Notes under the pieces: model-generated
Told to the model about the DNA's origin: nothing
Databases searched by the model: none
The model's input: the letters and a program-made list of their open reading frames with translations, nothing else
Part shown: positions 1 to 8,601 of the stretch, one piece after another
How the letters are laid out: every line of letters starts with the position of its first letter
Numbering within the stretch: the stretch's first letter is position 1
DNA from: UBA5951 sp009936885
GTDB taxonomy: Bacteria; Pseudomonadota; Alphaproteobacteria; Puniceispirillales; Puniceispirillaceae
Length of the DNA stretch: 64,000 nt
Assembly (NCBI GenBank): GCA_937996625.1
Contig: CALKVA010000007.1
Coordinates: 1 to 64,000, forward strand
Direction: 5' to 3'
Program-made: the position numbers and the translations under genes

Positions 1-1
1 G

Positions 2-1669
2 ATAACTGGCATTAGCTTTGGCATAATGATGTCTTTGGTATCAAATGCTTTTGTGAGTGGTGTAGACTTCCTCTTTAATACAAGAAATCAACTTAATTTT
101 TTAGAATTCTACTTTTTAGGTAAAAAATATTCTGCTGCACCGATCATTTTTCTTCTCGTGGCTGTGGGAGCATTATTAATAGTTCGGCGTCTATTTTCCA
201 TAGACCGTTGGCACGGACCTGCGGACTCAATTTATGCTGCGCATCGAACTGATAATGAACTGGACATTAAGTCAGGGTTTGGCTCAACAATTGCTGCATT
301 CATATCAGCAGGAAGTGGTGCCTCAGTCGGTCAATACGGGCCGTTAGTCCATTTCGGAGCTACAGTTGGAAGTTATGTGAGAACCCTTACGAAAGGGACT
401 ATAAGCACTGACGTTTTTATTGGTTGCGGGGTCGCCGGGGCAATAGCTGCGGGGTTTAATGCACCAATTGCAGGGACTATTTTTGCGTGTGAGACTATTC
501 TAAGGCATTTTTCTTTGCGCGCAGTAGCTCCCGTTGCAATTACTAGTATAACGGCAGCTGGAATTAGCAAAATTTTCTTCGGTAATTTAAATACTTTTTC
601 ATTATCTGGTGTTTCGCCAGATTTAATGTATTTATTACCACTTGCTTTGATTACAGGTCCCATATTTGGTATATTATCCATCATTTATATGATGATGCTT
701 CGGAAATCAGCTGCCTTTGCAAAAGCTACTAACTGGTTACCTTGGAGATTACTGTTATTAGCTGCTATAATAACCGGCACTGTCGGAATGTTTTTGCCAG
801 AAATTCTTGGTTTAGGGATCGAACACATAGAAACCGTACTAAACAATGGATTCTCTGTTTATTACTTATGTTTACTATTGATAGGTAAGCTAGTCATAAC
901 CAGCATTTGTATTGGTTTTGGAATGTTTGGAGGCATATTCTCTCCTGCTTTATTTATTGGAGCAACAGCTGGAGCATTATTTACAAAATTGGCTACGGTA
1001 ATCGGCGGTGCGACTGTTGGCTTAGCTATTGGCCCCGGTCTCATAATATGCGGAATGGCTGCAATATCTAGCACCGTTGTTGGCACTCCGATAGCTGGTG
1101 TTTTAATAATGCTCGAATTAACAATGAGCTACGAATTAGCACTTGCCGCTATGTTAAGCGTGGTAACAAGTGCCTTGATTTCGCATTTGTTATTCGGTCA
1201 CTCCTTTTTTGATAAGCAATTACTCGACCGAGGAATTGACATATCCCAAGGGCGAACTCAAATAGAATTGATGGAGCAACCTATTGTGCATTTGGCAAAT
1301 AAAGACTACGTTCATTTTTCAAAAGATACGTCAATAAAGAGCGCTATAAATCAAATGGCCGAGGCACAAGTAAGCGAAGCGTATATTACCTCTAATGAAA
1401 ACAATTTTTTAGGTAAGGTAAGCCTTCATGGTTTACTAAACAGTAAAGAAACACTTTTTGTGACGTCTTCCTTAATTGACAAACCAACACAAATAAAACA
1501 CGATGCCTCACTTCAACAGGGCATTGAAATTGCGAGTGAATTTGTTGGGGAGTCCATACCTGTTATTAATTTTGAAACAGGTAAATTACTCGGTGTGTTA
1601 AGTGAAGCAGACCTATTCCAGGCATATTTGGCCACTCAAAATAAGATTATTGACCTAGAAAAAAAATAG
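2..1669 (+). CDS. CLC-family anion channel/transporter with C-terminal CBS pair, 5' end cut by window
   Basis: This is a polytopic CLC chloride channel/transporter followed by two CBS domains (about residues 415-540, counting from the first ATG at 26). The frame is open upstream of that ATG to the window edge and already reads as membrane helix, so the true start is probably outside the window. The GGIFSP motif of the CLC anion pathway is present near residue 300. The usual GxEGP gating motif reads GQYGP (residues 102-106), with tyrosine at the gating-glutamate position. The internal proton glutamate, second E of EE after NAPxAG in the E. coli protein, aligns with threonine (NAPIAG then FACET). 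The family is clear, but the transport mode is not. It lies beside flagellar genes with no evident functional link. Confidence 0.9.
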   Translation: MTGISFGIMMSLVSNAFVSGVDFLFNTRNQLNFLEFYFLGKKYSAAPIIFLLVAVGALLIVRRLFSIDRWHGPADSIYAAHRTDNELDIKSGFGSTIAAFISAGSGASVGQYGPLVHFGATVGSYVRTLTKGTISTDVFIGCGVAGAIAAGFNAPIAGTIFACETILRHFSLRAVAPVAITSITAAGISKIFFGNLNTFSLSGVSPDLMYLLPLALITGPIFGILSIIYMMMLRKSAAFAKATNWLPWRLLLLAAIITGTVGMFLPEILGLGIEHIETVLNNGFSVYYLCLLLIGKLVITSICIGFGMFGGIFSPALFIGATAGALFTKLATVIGGATVGLAIGPGLIICGMAAISSTVVGTPIAGVLIMLELTMSYELALAAMLSVVTSALISHLLFGHSFFDKQLLDRGIDISQGRTQIELMEQPIVHLANKDYVHFSKDTSIKSAINQMAEAQVSEAYITSNENNFLGKVSLHGLLNSKETLFVTSSLIDKPTQIKHDASLQQGIEIASEFVGESIPVINFETGKLLGVLSEADLFQAYLATQNKIIDLEKK

Positions 1670-1693
1670 TTCTTGGTTTTCTACCTATAAACA

Positions 1694-2083
1694 TCACGCC
1701 AGAATATCAATTTGGTCTCTAAATCTTGGCATTTCTTCATGAATATTTGAAGTCCTTGCCTCACGCGTCGCACTCATATTCTGATTATATCCAGGAGACA
1801 TTCCAGAACGTGCAATTAAAAACTCCTCTGAGCTTATGGAAGATGGAGCGAGACGAGGATGTGAAATTGTTGTCTGAGGTAAGTCTTTTTCATATCTATG
1901 AGAACGTGAACTCTTTTCCACCGGAGCCAAACCATAAATTGTCTGTTGCAAAGTTGGCATAAAGTTTGCACCCATACTAGCTAACGGTTGAGCAACTGTT
2001 TCGCTTTTTTGCTGTAGCAAAGGAGCATTTAGATGTGACGACACTGGATAAAACATAAGGTAAAGTAACAGAATTTTTCCCAA
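1694..2083 (-). CDS. Doubtful hypothetical protein overlapping the fliS promoter
   Basis: This is an open frame of 129 codons starting with TTG, divergent from fliS with 16 nt between the two starts. I do not recognise it. The N-terminus is hydrophobic (about residues 3-14) without a clean signal-peptidase site. The rest is rich in Ser, Pro, Gln and Arg and looks disordered. Third codon positions are mostly A/T, as in neighbouring real genes. Against it are the TTG start and a strong plus-strand sigma-54 promoter at 1955-1970 inside the frame. It may be a real secreted or flagellum-associated protein, or chance in a promoter region. Confidence 0.35.
   Translation of the reverse strand: MGKILLLYLMFYPVSSHLNAPLLQQKSETVAQPLASMGANFMPTLQQTIYGLAPVEKSSRSHRYEKDLPQTTISHPRLAPSSISSEEFLIARSGMSPGYNQNMSATREARTSNIHEEMPRFRDQIDILA
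1954..1970 (+). promoter_or_regulatory. Sigma-54 promoter for fliS
   Basis: The sequence TTGGCATAAAGTTTGCA has the -24 GG (1956-1957) and -12 GC (1968-1969) separated by exactly 10 nt, matching the TGGCA-N-TTGC consensus. The predicted start of transcription is near 1981, about 120 nt before fliS. It is one of four such elements in the flagellar region. Confidence 0.85.
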
Positions 2084-2099
2084 AACTCAAATACTGGAG

Positions 2100-2504
2100 A
2101 TGAAAATTCCCATGAACTATAGCAAAATGTTAGACGCATATTCAAATTCAGAAAAAAAAGCTGTGATTGAGGCCGAAGATTCTCATGCGATGGTACTTCT
2201 TCTTTTTGATGAACTCATCAAAACTGCTCGTATCTTCAGCCAAAACATTAAAGTTAAAAATGGCAACCAAGAGGTGAAGTCAGAAAATATGAGTAAGGCG
2301 CTTACCATTATTTATGCGCTCCAATCTAGCCTTGACTTCGAAAGAGGCGGTGAGATAGCTGAAAATTTATATAGACTATATGAATATACGCGCGAACAAA
2401 TTTTAATTGATAACAAAAGTAATGAAGCGGCAGGTGTTTTAGTAGCAATATCTTCACTAGAGGACATCAGAGAGGCTTGGGTTGAGATCAGATCAATATT
2501 ATGA
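2100..2504 (+). CDS. fliS: Flagellar export chaperone FliS
   Basis: FliS binds the C-terminus of flagellin in the cytoplasm and keeps it from polymerising before export. The 134-residue helical protein has the family pattern: a Tyr-containing N-terminus, then LLLFDELI (about 38-45), then a KALTIIYALQSSLDFE stretch with GGEIAENLYRLYEY (about 67-98), and a conserved Trp near the C-terminus. An alternative start is the ATG at 2112. Its stop overlaps the start of the next gene by 4 nt (ATGA), so the two are probably translationally coupled. A sigma-54 promoter lies upstream. No flagellin gene is in the window. Confidence 0.9.
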   Translation: MKIPMNYSKMLDAYSNSEKKAVIEAEDSHAMVLLLFDELIKTARIFSQNIKVKNGNQEVKSENMSKALTIIYALQSSLDFERGGEIAENLYRLYEYTREQILIDNKSNEAAGVLVAISSLEDIREAWVEIRSIL

Positions 2505-2794
2505 ACCATCCGAAAGATTCATTAAAACATTTTAACTATTTATCTGGTCAATTACATAACGCACTACATAAGAAGGATTATGAGGTGGTATTTGCTATAA
2601 CTACCGAACAAGATAAACTGATAAAGAATCTTTCTAATTCGGGTTTCATTCCAACCGAAGAAGTAAAATCAGTCTGGTATTCAGAATTAAAATTTTTTCA
2701 GAAACTAAAGCAAAACCTGCAATCTGACCTTAAAAAGCTAAATAACAATACCCGAAATAACCTTAGGCGTTTAAAAGGGTACTCTTTTAAATGA
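2501..2794 (+). CDS. FliT-like small helical flagellar protein
   Basis: This is a 97-residue, Lys/Asn-rich, all-helical predicted protein without membrane segments or a signal peptide. It is coupled to fliS by an ATGA overlap. In many genomes the gene after fliS encodes FliT, a short coiled-coil chaperone for the filament cap FliD and, in some species, a regulator. Size, helicity and position fit that role, but the sequence alone is too divergent for me to assign it firmly. It is followed by a 58-nt gap and the convergent fleQ. Confidence 0.55.
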   Translation: MNHPKDSLKHFNYLSGQLHNALHKKDYEVVFAITTEQDKLIKNLSNSGFIPTEEVKSVWYSELKFFQKLKQNLQSDLKKLNNNTRNNLRRLKGYSFK

Positions 2795-2852
2795 TTAATT
2801 AGTTTAATTTAGTTAAATAATGTTTGCCAAATAAAGTGTCTAATTACAGAGA

Positions 2853-3956
2853 TTAAGAATTCTGTAAATCTGAAAATTTTTCATCATTTTTAATTGGTTT
2901 TTTAATCATAAGTTTTTTCATTTTTTCAATTAACGTAGTCCGTCGTAATTTTAATGAGGTTGCAGCCTGGCTAACTCCCCCATCTGATTTCTCTAAAGCT
3001 GCTTCTATCAACACCACTTCAACATCACGAAGGTGTCTTCGGAGGTCTATAGTCTCAAAATAGGAAAACCAATCTTTATAATGAGAAGGTTGAGGAATCG
3101 GTTTTTCCATTTCAGAAATATTTTTGATTTCATCCTCATCTAGTAAATCAGCGGTAGCATCCCATAATAATGATTGTTCTTCTTCACGGTTGGGAACCTT
3201 CAACCTCAATAAATTTTCTCTAACATGCTTACTAGTTATTTTACTGCCCTGAAATAAAACACTGGCACGTTCAATCACATTTCGTAACTCGCGAACATTT
3301 CCTGGCCATGGATATCTTGAAAGTTCTGAAAGACCCGTTTCATCAAAATTTGGTAACGATATACCATCTGTTTGCTCAGAAATTTCTCTAACTAAGTCTG
3401 GAATGTCTACAACCCGCTCACAGAGGGATGGAACTTGTACGGGAAAAACATTTATTCTGTAGAATAAGTCTGACCTAAACAAACCCTCGTCAATTTTTGT
3501 TTCAATATTTTGATGCGTGGCACAAACAAGGCGGAAGTCGATTTCTATTTCATCGTTTCCTCCTACACGCTGGATAACTCTTTGCTCAAGTGCTCTTAAA
3601 AGCTTCGACTGAAGCGGGATAGGCATATCACCAATTTCATCCAGAAATAATGTGCCTTTGTTAGATTGCTCGAAGCGTCCCAACCTAGTTTTCTCAGCTC
3701 CAGTAAATGAGCCTTTCTCGTGACCAAATAACTCTGACTCTAGTAACTCTGAAGGAATAGCAGCACAATTTACAGAAATTAGTTTGCCCTTCCTTCCTGA
3801 CAATTCGTGGATAGCTCTTGATATTACCTCTTTTCCAGTACCTGTCTCTCCTTGAACCAAAACTGTTGTAGAGGTTTTAGCAACAGCTTGAACAAGATTT
3901 TTAACTTCTTCAATTGCAACTGACTTACCAATAATAATGTCATCAATTCGTGTCAT
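2853..3956 (-). CDS. fleQ: Sigma-54-dependent flagellar master activator FleQ (no receiver domain)
   Basis: This is a bacterial enhancer-binding protein that remodels sigma-54 RNA polymerase. The AAA+ core starts almost at residue 1: Walker A GETGTGKE (36-43), sigma-54 contact loop GSFTGA (82-87, Ser instead of the usual Ala), and Walker B GTLFLDEIGD (101-110). A Fis-type helix-turn-helix lies near residues 312-350 (EAALEKSDGGVSQAATSLKL). It has no N-terminal receiver domain, so phosphorylation is not the expected control. It is divergent from fleT across 220 nt. Architecture and position resemble Rhodobacter sphaeroides FleQ, which acts alone at the fleT promoter and together with FleT elsewhere. 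The exact name is inferred. Confidence 0.85.
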   Translation of the reverse strand: MTRIDDIIIGKSVAIEEVKNLVQAVAKTSTTVLVQGETGTGKEVISRAIHELSGRKGKLISVNCAAIPSELLESELFGHEKGSFTGAEKTRLGRFEQSNKGTLFLDEIGDMPIPLQSKLLRALEQRVIQRVGGNDEIEIDFRLVCATHQNIETKIDEGLFRSDLFYRINVFPVQVPSLCERVVDIPDLVREISEQTDGISLPNFDETGLSELSRYPWPGNVRELRNVIERASVLFQGSKITSKHVRENLLRLKVPNREEEQSLLWDATADLLDEDEIKNISEMEKPIPQPSHYKDWFSYFETIDLRRHLRDVEVVLIEAALEKSDGGVSQAATSLKLRRTTLIEKMKKLMIKKPIKNDEKFSDLQNS

Positions 3957-4118
3957 ACATTATGCCTTATCAACTTTTAGTGTCATTATTTTGTTCATAT
4001 TTTACTGAAAAATGCAATACTTGTGTCAGAATTTTGAAAGCATATAAAGGTAGAAACTAATTTAATTTTTTTTATATTTTTCAATTAGTTAATTTTTTTA
4101 ATCATAAAAAATTATTTT

Positions 4119-4134
4119 TGGCAAGGTTTTTGCC
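4119..4134 (+). promoter_or_regulatory. Sigma-54 promoter for the fleT-fliEFGHIJ operon
   Basis: The sequence TGGCAAGGTTTTTGCC has GG at 4120-4121 and GC at 4132-4133, exactly 10 nt apart. The predicted transcription start is near 4145, some 30 nt before the fleT ATG. It lies in the fleQ/fleT divergent spacer. Confidence 0.9.
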
Positions 4135-4176
4135 TTACTTAGATTGTCTAATTATTTTTAGTAAGGAAAAAATCAA

Positions 4177-5355
4177 ATGAGCGATGTTCACCTAATTACA
4201 GCTATGTTTGCTTCTGTGGACCGCCTAACCAACATTTTGCAGGTTCGTAACATATCGTTTACTTGTGCTGATGGACTGGAACAAGAAAATATTCCTTCTT
4301 TCATATGCAAAACTCTTATTATCAGTGATGCCTATATGAATAAAGTTGGAAGAGATGCTGTCATTCTATTTGCCAAATCTGTGAAAGCTAGCCAGATTTG
4401 TGCGGTAAGTAATAATCAATCAGAGTTTGGAATTACTTCTGAACTTGGTGGTAAATTACTCATTTTCTCCCTACCTGATGCAAAAGATGACGTTATATCC
4501 GAAGACTATGGATTGCAAATGTTAACCACACTTGTATCCGACAATAATGTTGTAGCTGCATGTGATGAAAATAGCCTAAAATTATTTGAATTGGCAAAAC
4601 GTGTTGCCCATACAGACGTTACTGTCTTCATTAATGGTCCAACCGGAACTGGTAAAGAAGTTTTATCCAAGTTAATTCATACACATTCAAAACGAAACGA
4701 AGCAGCATTTGTTGCCGTAAATTGTGCCGCAATTCCAGAAAATATGTTGGAGGCTCTTTTATTTGGTCATGAAAAAGGCTCATTCACAGGCGCATCTACG
4801 ACAAATAAGGGAATCTTTAGAGCAGCGGATGGAGGCACTTTATTACTGGACGAAATTTCCGAAATGCCCCTTTCTTTGCAGGCAAAATTATTAAGAGCCT
4901 TACAAGAGAAAGCTGTAACCCCTATCGGATCTCAAGCATCTATTCCAGTTGATATTAGAGTAATTGCAACAACTAACAGAAATATGGTTGAAGAGATCAG
5001 GAACGGTAATTTCAGAGAAGATTTATATTATCGGTTAAATGTATTTCCTCTTTCCACACTAAGTCTAGCAGAGAGACCATCAGACATTGTTGCTATTTCG
5101 ACAGTCTTAATTAGCAGACATTGTCAAGAAAAGCAGGCAATTCCATTTTTGGCACCATCTGCGCGGGATTTATTAATTAACTACAAGTGGCCAGGAAATG
5201 TACGCGAGTTGGAAAATGTAATTCAACGCGCATTAGTATTATCAGATGGCAAAACTATCTGTGCAGAAGATATCATAATTGACAATGCCCTTCACGAAGG
5301 TGGAGGTCAGGCGCATATTCAAAATATGCTCGAAAAACAAGCAATTTCAGTATAA
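4177..5355 (+). CDS. fleT: Sigma-54 activator lacking a DNA-binding domain, FleT-like
   Basis: Residues 1-125 form an N-terminal domain that resembles a degenerate receiver. An AAA+ sigma-54 interaction core follows: Walker A GPTGTGKE (154-161), GSFTGA loop (201-206), Walker B GTLLLDEI (220-227), and the arginine-finger/sensor region ending with WPGNVRELENV. After about residue 365 only some 27 residues remain, and no Fis helix-turn-helix follows in any frame before fliE starts 11 nt downstream. This matches R. sphaeroides FleT, also lacking an HTH and located just before fliE, which works as a hetero-oligomer with FleQ. The expected role is to modulate or assist FleQ at class III promoters. 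A flagellar FlgR-type solution activator is the alternative. Confidence 0.85.
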   Translation: MSDVHLITAMFASVDRLTNILQVRNISFTCADGLEQENIPSFICKTLIISDAYMNKVGRDAVILFAKSVKASQICAVSNNQSEFGITSELGGKLLIFSLPDAKDDVISEDYGLQMLTTLVSDNNVVAACDENSLKLFELAKRVAHTDVTVFINGPTGTGKEVLSKLIHTHSKRNEAAFVAVNCAAIPENMLEALLFGHEKGSFTGASTTNKGIFRAADGGTLLLDEISEMPLSLQAKLLRALQEKAVTPIGSQASIPVDIRVIATTNRNMVEEIRNGNFREDLYYRLNVFPLSTLSLAERPSDIVAISTVLISRHCQEKQAIPFLAPSARDLLINYKWPGNVRELENVIQRALVLSDGKTICAEDIIIDNALHEGGGQAHIQNMLEKQAISV

Positions 5356-5365
5356 GGGGTGATAA

Positions 5366-5680
5366 ATGACTAGTATAAATTCATCAATTGGAAAAATTGA
5401 TAGCTTCCATGATAAAATATTGGAAAAGGCAACTGAAGCTTTTGGCCAATCCAGCCAAAATGTTGATTTCTCCGACCGAATGCAAAATGCTCTGACCGAT
5501 GTTGCTGATGCTCAAAAGCAAGCAGCTGATAGCATGAAAGCATTTGACCTAGGCATAGAGACTGACCTTAGTAAGGTAATGGTTGACCAACAAGTATCCT
5601 CCCTTGGCTTTCAGCTTACTCTGAATGTACGAAACAAGATGTTGAGTGCATATAAAGATATTTTAAATATGCCCGTTTGA
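5366..5680 (+). CDS. fliE: Flagellar hook-basal body protein FliE
   Basis: FliE joins the MS ring to the proximal rod and is the first rod-type export substrate. The 104-residue protein ends with the family signature: a VSLGFQLTLNVRNK-like stretch (VSSLGFQLTLNVRNKMLSAY, about 77-96) followed by DILNMPV at the C-terminus. It starts 11 nt after the fleT stop, with a GGGG stretch serving as ribosome binding site, so it shares the fleT transcript. Confidence 0.95.
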   Translation: MTSINSSIGKIDSFHDKILEKATEAFGQSSQNVDFSDRMQNALTDVADAQKQAADSMKAFDLGIETDLSKVMVDQQVSSLGFQLTLNVRNKMLSAYKDILNMPV

Positions 5681-5736
5681 AGTACCAAGCAATATTTACA
5701 CCGTCTGCGCAACCGATTTAATCAGGAAACTAAAAA

Positions 5737-7440
5737 ATGGCTGATACTACAACAATGGATAATATGAATTCAACCGCAGTAGTTGAAAAAGGTAGCGGCG
5801 TTTTGTCTAATGTGCGCAGATTAACATCTGACCCCAGCGTCCAGAAATCCTTGCCAACTATTATCGCTCTAGTTGCAGCTGTATTGAGCGTTATTATATA
5901 TTTAGCACTACAACAGCCAAGCCTAACACCGTTATATGCATCACTGCCAGAAGCAGAAAAAGCACGTGTTGTAGATGCATTGAAAAATGCGGGATATGAT
6001 GTATCAGTTGACCCCTCAACTGGGAATGTGTTGGTTCCTACAAATAATTATCATCAATCACGAATGGCTCTTGCAGCGCAGGGGCTACCAGCGTCTGTTC
6101 CAGATGGATATTCAGCTGTTTCTGATATCCCAATTGGTTCCAGTAGGTCTGTGGAAAATATACGATTAAAACAAAGTCAAGAGATTGAGCTGGCGCGTTC
6201 TGTTGGAGAAATTCAGGGCGTAATTGCAGCTCGTGTTCACCTTGCCATTCCTGAGAAGTCCGTTTTTGCGAGGACATCAATAGCGCCAACAGCCTCAGTT
6301 TTTGTCCAATTAAATGAGGGAAGGTCTTTAAGCAGGCAGCAAGTTAACGCGATAATCCATCTAGTTTCGTCTTCTGTTCCGAGCCTTTCAAAGTCTGATG
6401 TAACGGTTGTCGACCAATATGGAGGATTGCTCTCTAATCCAAATGATGACCCAGCTAGTGCACTTTCTGATGCACAACTAGAACATCGTATAAAAATTGA
6501 AGCAATCTATAGGAGCAGGATTATATCATTAGTTTCACCTCTTGTAGGAGCAGGAAATGTAACTGCTCAAGTCAATCTTGATATTGATTTTACGAAAAGT
6601 GAAGTTACTGAAGAAAGTGTTGACCCAGAGGGAAATGCCCTGCGTAGCGAGCAGAAAAGTCTTGATTTATCTGCACAAGAAACCGCAAAGGGCGTACCAG
6701 GTGCAACTACCAATAGAGCACCAACACAAGCAGAAATTACAAACCAACAGAATGATGGCAATGACCCAGAAGAATTTAAAACTCGCTCGTCAAATGAGGT
6801 GCGTAATTACGAAGTCAGTCGAAAGGTAGAAACAACTCTCAGACCATCAAATAAGATTAATCGAATTCAAGCTTCAGTATTAGTCAGGGAAAGAGAAAAC
6901 ATCAATCCAGAAACTGGTCTTTTAGAAGCCGTCGCATTAACACCTGAACAAATTGCCAATATCGAGCAACTGGTAACAAATGCCATTGGCATTAATCAAG
7001 AACGCGGCGACCAGTTAACTGTGAACAGCGCTGCTTTTGTCTCAAATATTGGAGGCATATCAAAAGCCTGGTACGAAATCGATTTTTTCATTAACCTTGT
7101 TCAACAGTTTATGACTTTCCTTATTATGGGTATTATTGTTCTTGGCGTTATTCGGCCACTCATCAACAGAATTCTTATACCAAGCGCGCATGGTAAGCCA
7201 GGAGAAGCGATGATTGGTTTAGATGACGATGTCGATTTAGAGACTGTTGAAATCCAAGAGGGAGAGAGTCTTGAAGATATCAAAGCTAAATTAAAGCCTA
7301 AAAAAGCATCAATTTCACCTGAGATGCTAGATACAGCAAACTCCTATGATGATAAGGTTGCTATTATAAGAATGATTGTTGGCGAAGAATCTGGTCGAGT
7401 TGCCAACGTATTTAAGTCTATGATGAAGGCTGAAAATTAG
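5737..7440 (+). CDS. fliF: Flagellar MS-ring protein FliF
   Basis: FliF assembles the inner-membrane MS ring, the base on which the rotor and export gate are built. The 567-residue protein has TM1 at about 40-58 and the periplasmic ring-building domains (VDPSTGNVLVP and the ARVHLAIPE region). A Gln/Asn/Thr-rich loop lies near 310-345, TM2 at about 451-473, and a cytoplasmic tail ends in a FliG-binding segment (about 535-567). Length is normal for the family. It is followed by fliG, its binding partner. Confidence 0.97.
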   Translation: MADTTTMDNMNSTAVVEKGSGVLSNVRRLTSDPSVQKSLPTIIALVAAVLSVIIYLALQQPSLTPLYASLPEAEKARVVDALKNAGYDVSVDPSTGNVLVPTNNYHQSRMALAAQGLPASVPDGYSAVSDIPIGSSRSVENIRLKQSQEIELARSVGEIQGVIAARVHLAIPEKSVFARTSIAPTASVFVQLNEGRSLSRQQVNAIIHLVSSSVPSLSKSDVTVVDQYGGLLSNPNDDPASALSDAQLEHRIKIEAIYRSRIISLVSPLVGAGNVTAQVNLDIDFTKSEVTEESVDPEGNALRSEQKSLDLSAQETAKGVPGATTNRAPTQAEITNQQNDGNDPEEFKTRSSNEVRNYEVSRKVETTLRPSNKINRIQASVLVRERENINPETGLLEAVALTPEQIANIEQLVTNAIGINQERGDQLTVNSAAFVSNIGGISKAWYEIDFFINLVQQFMTFLIMGIIVLGVIRPLINRILIPSAHGKPGEAMIGLDDDVDLETVEIQEGESLEDIKAKLKPKKASISPEMLDTANSYDDKVAIIRMIVGEESGRVANVFKSMMKAEN

Positions 7441-7515
7441 CCAATATCATAAATTATTGAAGTTAAAGTAGTAAAATGTACCATAGATCTTATCAATGGA
7501 AATGTGAGAAAAAAA

Positions 7516-8559
7516 ATGGCTGAGCCAAAAAATAATTCAAATGATGACTCTAAAACAGTATTTGAATCACTAAACGGAGTCCAAAAATCAGCAATATTGA
7601 TGATGTTACTTGGCGAGGAAGAAGCCGCTGAAATCATCAAAAATCTTGGACCAAAAGAAGTTCAGGCATTGGGTGCTTCTATGTATTCTGTTCAAGGATT
7701 AGGGCAGGATACTGTAAATGAAGTTCTGGATGAATTTTTACATATTATCAAACAACAAACAAGTCTTGGGCTTGGTGCTGGCAACTATATAAAAAATGTA
7801 CTGAACAAAGCTATCGGAGAAGAACGTGCCCAATCTGTTTTAAGCAGAATTGCGCCATCAAACTCACAGAGGCCTATTGAAATATTAGATTGGATGGATG
7901 GTGCATCTATTGCTGATTTAATTCTAGATGAACATCCACAAATCATTTCATTAATTATCTCTTATCTTGATTCAGCACTTGGTGCCGACGTTCTTAATTT
8001 ATTGCCTGAAGAAATGCAAGCCGATGTTATTGCACGGATAGCTAACCTTGATACGGTAGGCCCTGATGCATTGGCTGAGCTTGAAGATGTGATGCAGAAG
8101 AAATTTAAAGCAAATACCTCACTTCGTGCAACTCAGGTTGGCGGTATTAAGGCAGCTGCGGCTATCATGAATTTTACCAACCAGGAGCAAGAAAGTAAAA
8201 TCATGAAATCGCTAGGTAAGGACGATAAGCACCTAGTTATTGCTATTCAGGAAAGTATGTTTGTGTTTGAAAATCTGCTTATGTCTGACGATAAGTCTCT
8301 TCAAATGCTTCTTCGTAACGTTGAAACAGATGATTTAATTTTGGCGCTTAAAGGTGCAGATGACATTCTTCAAGAAAAACTTTTCTCATGTATGTCAACA
8401 CGTGCGGCAGCAAATATTGTTGATGAGATGGAAGCACTTGGCCCTGTTCGATTGAGTGAAGTTCAAGAAGCTCAAAAACGTATTATTAATGTTGCAAGGC
8501 GAATGTCAGATGAAGGCTCTATTGTTCTAGCTGGTCGCGGCGGAGACGACTATGTCTAA
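7516..8559 (+). CDS. fliG: Flagellar motor switch protein FliG
   Basis: FliG couples the MS ring to the C ring and carries the torque-generating surface contacted by the stator. The protein has about 347 residues. The N-terminal FliF-binding domain begins at KSAILMMLLGEEEAAEI, the middle domain carries an EHPQ motif (DEHPQIISLI), and the C-terminal domain has MSTRAAANIVDEMEALGPV with the charged torque helix. I chose the ATG at 7516 because a GAG lies 7 nt upstream; an in-frame GTG at 7504 would add four residues. Confidence 0.96.
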   Translation: MAEPKNNSNDDSKTVFESLNGVQKSAILMMLLGEEEAAEIIKNLGPKEVQALGASMYSVQGLGQDTVNEVLDEFLHIIKQQTSLGLGAGNYIKNVLNKAIGEERAQSVLSRIAPSNSQRPIEILDWMDGASIADLILDEHPQIISLIISYLDSALGADVLNLLPEEMQADVIARIANLDTVGPDALAELEDVMQKKFKANTSLRATQVGGIKAAAAIMNFTNQEQESKIMKSLGKDDKHLVIAIQESMFVFENLLMSDDKSLQMLLRNVETDDLILALKGADDILQEKLFSCMSTRAAANIVDEMEALGPVRLSEVQEAQKRIINVARRMSDEGSIVLAGRGGDDYV

Positions 8560-8601
8560 TAAAAAAAGGCATATCTGGATAATATTAATTGGAAAATCGA
8601 A

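Noticed and set aside
1726..1962. 78-codon plus-strand frame in the fliS upstream region
   Set aside because: No ribosome site or recognisable domain; the frame overlaps the sigma-54 promoter and the better-looking minus-strand frame.
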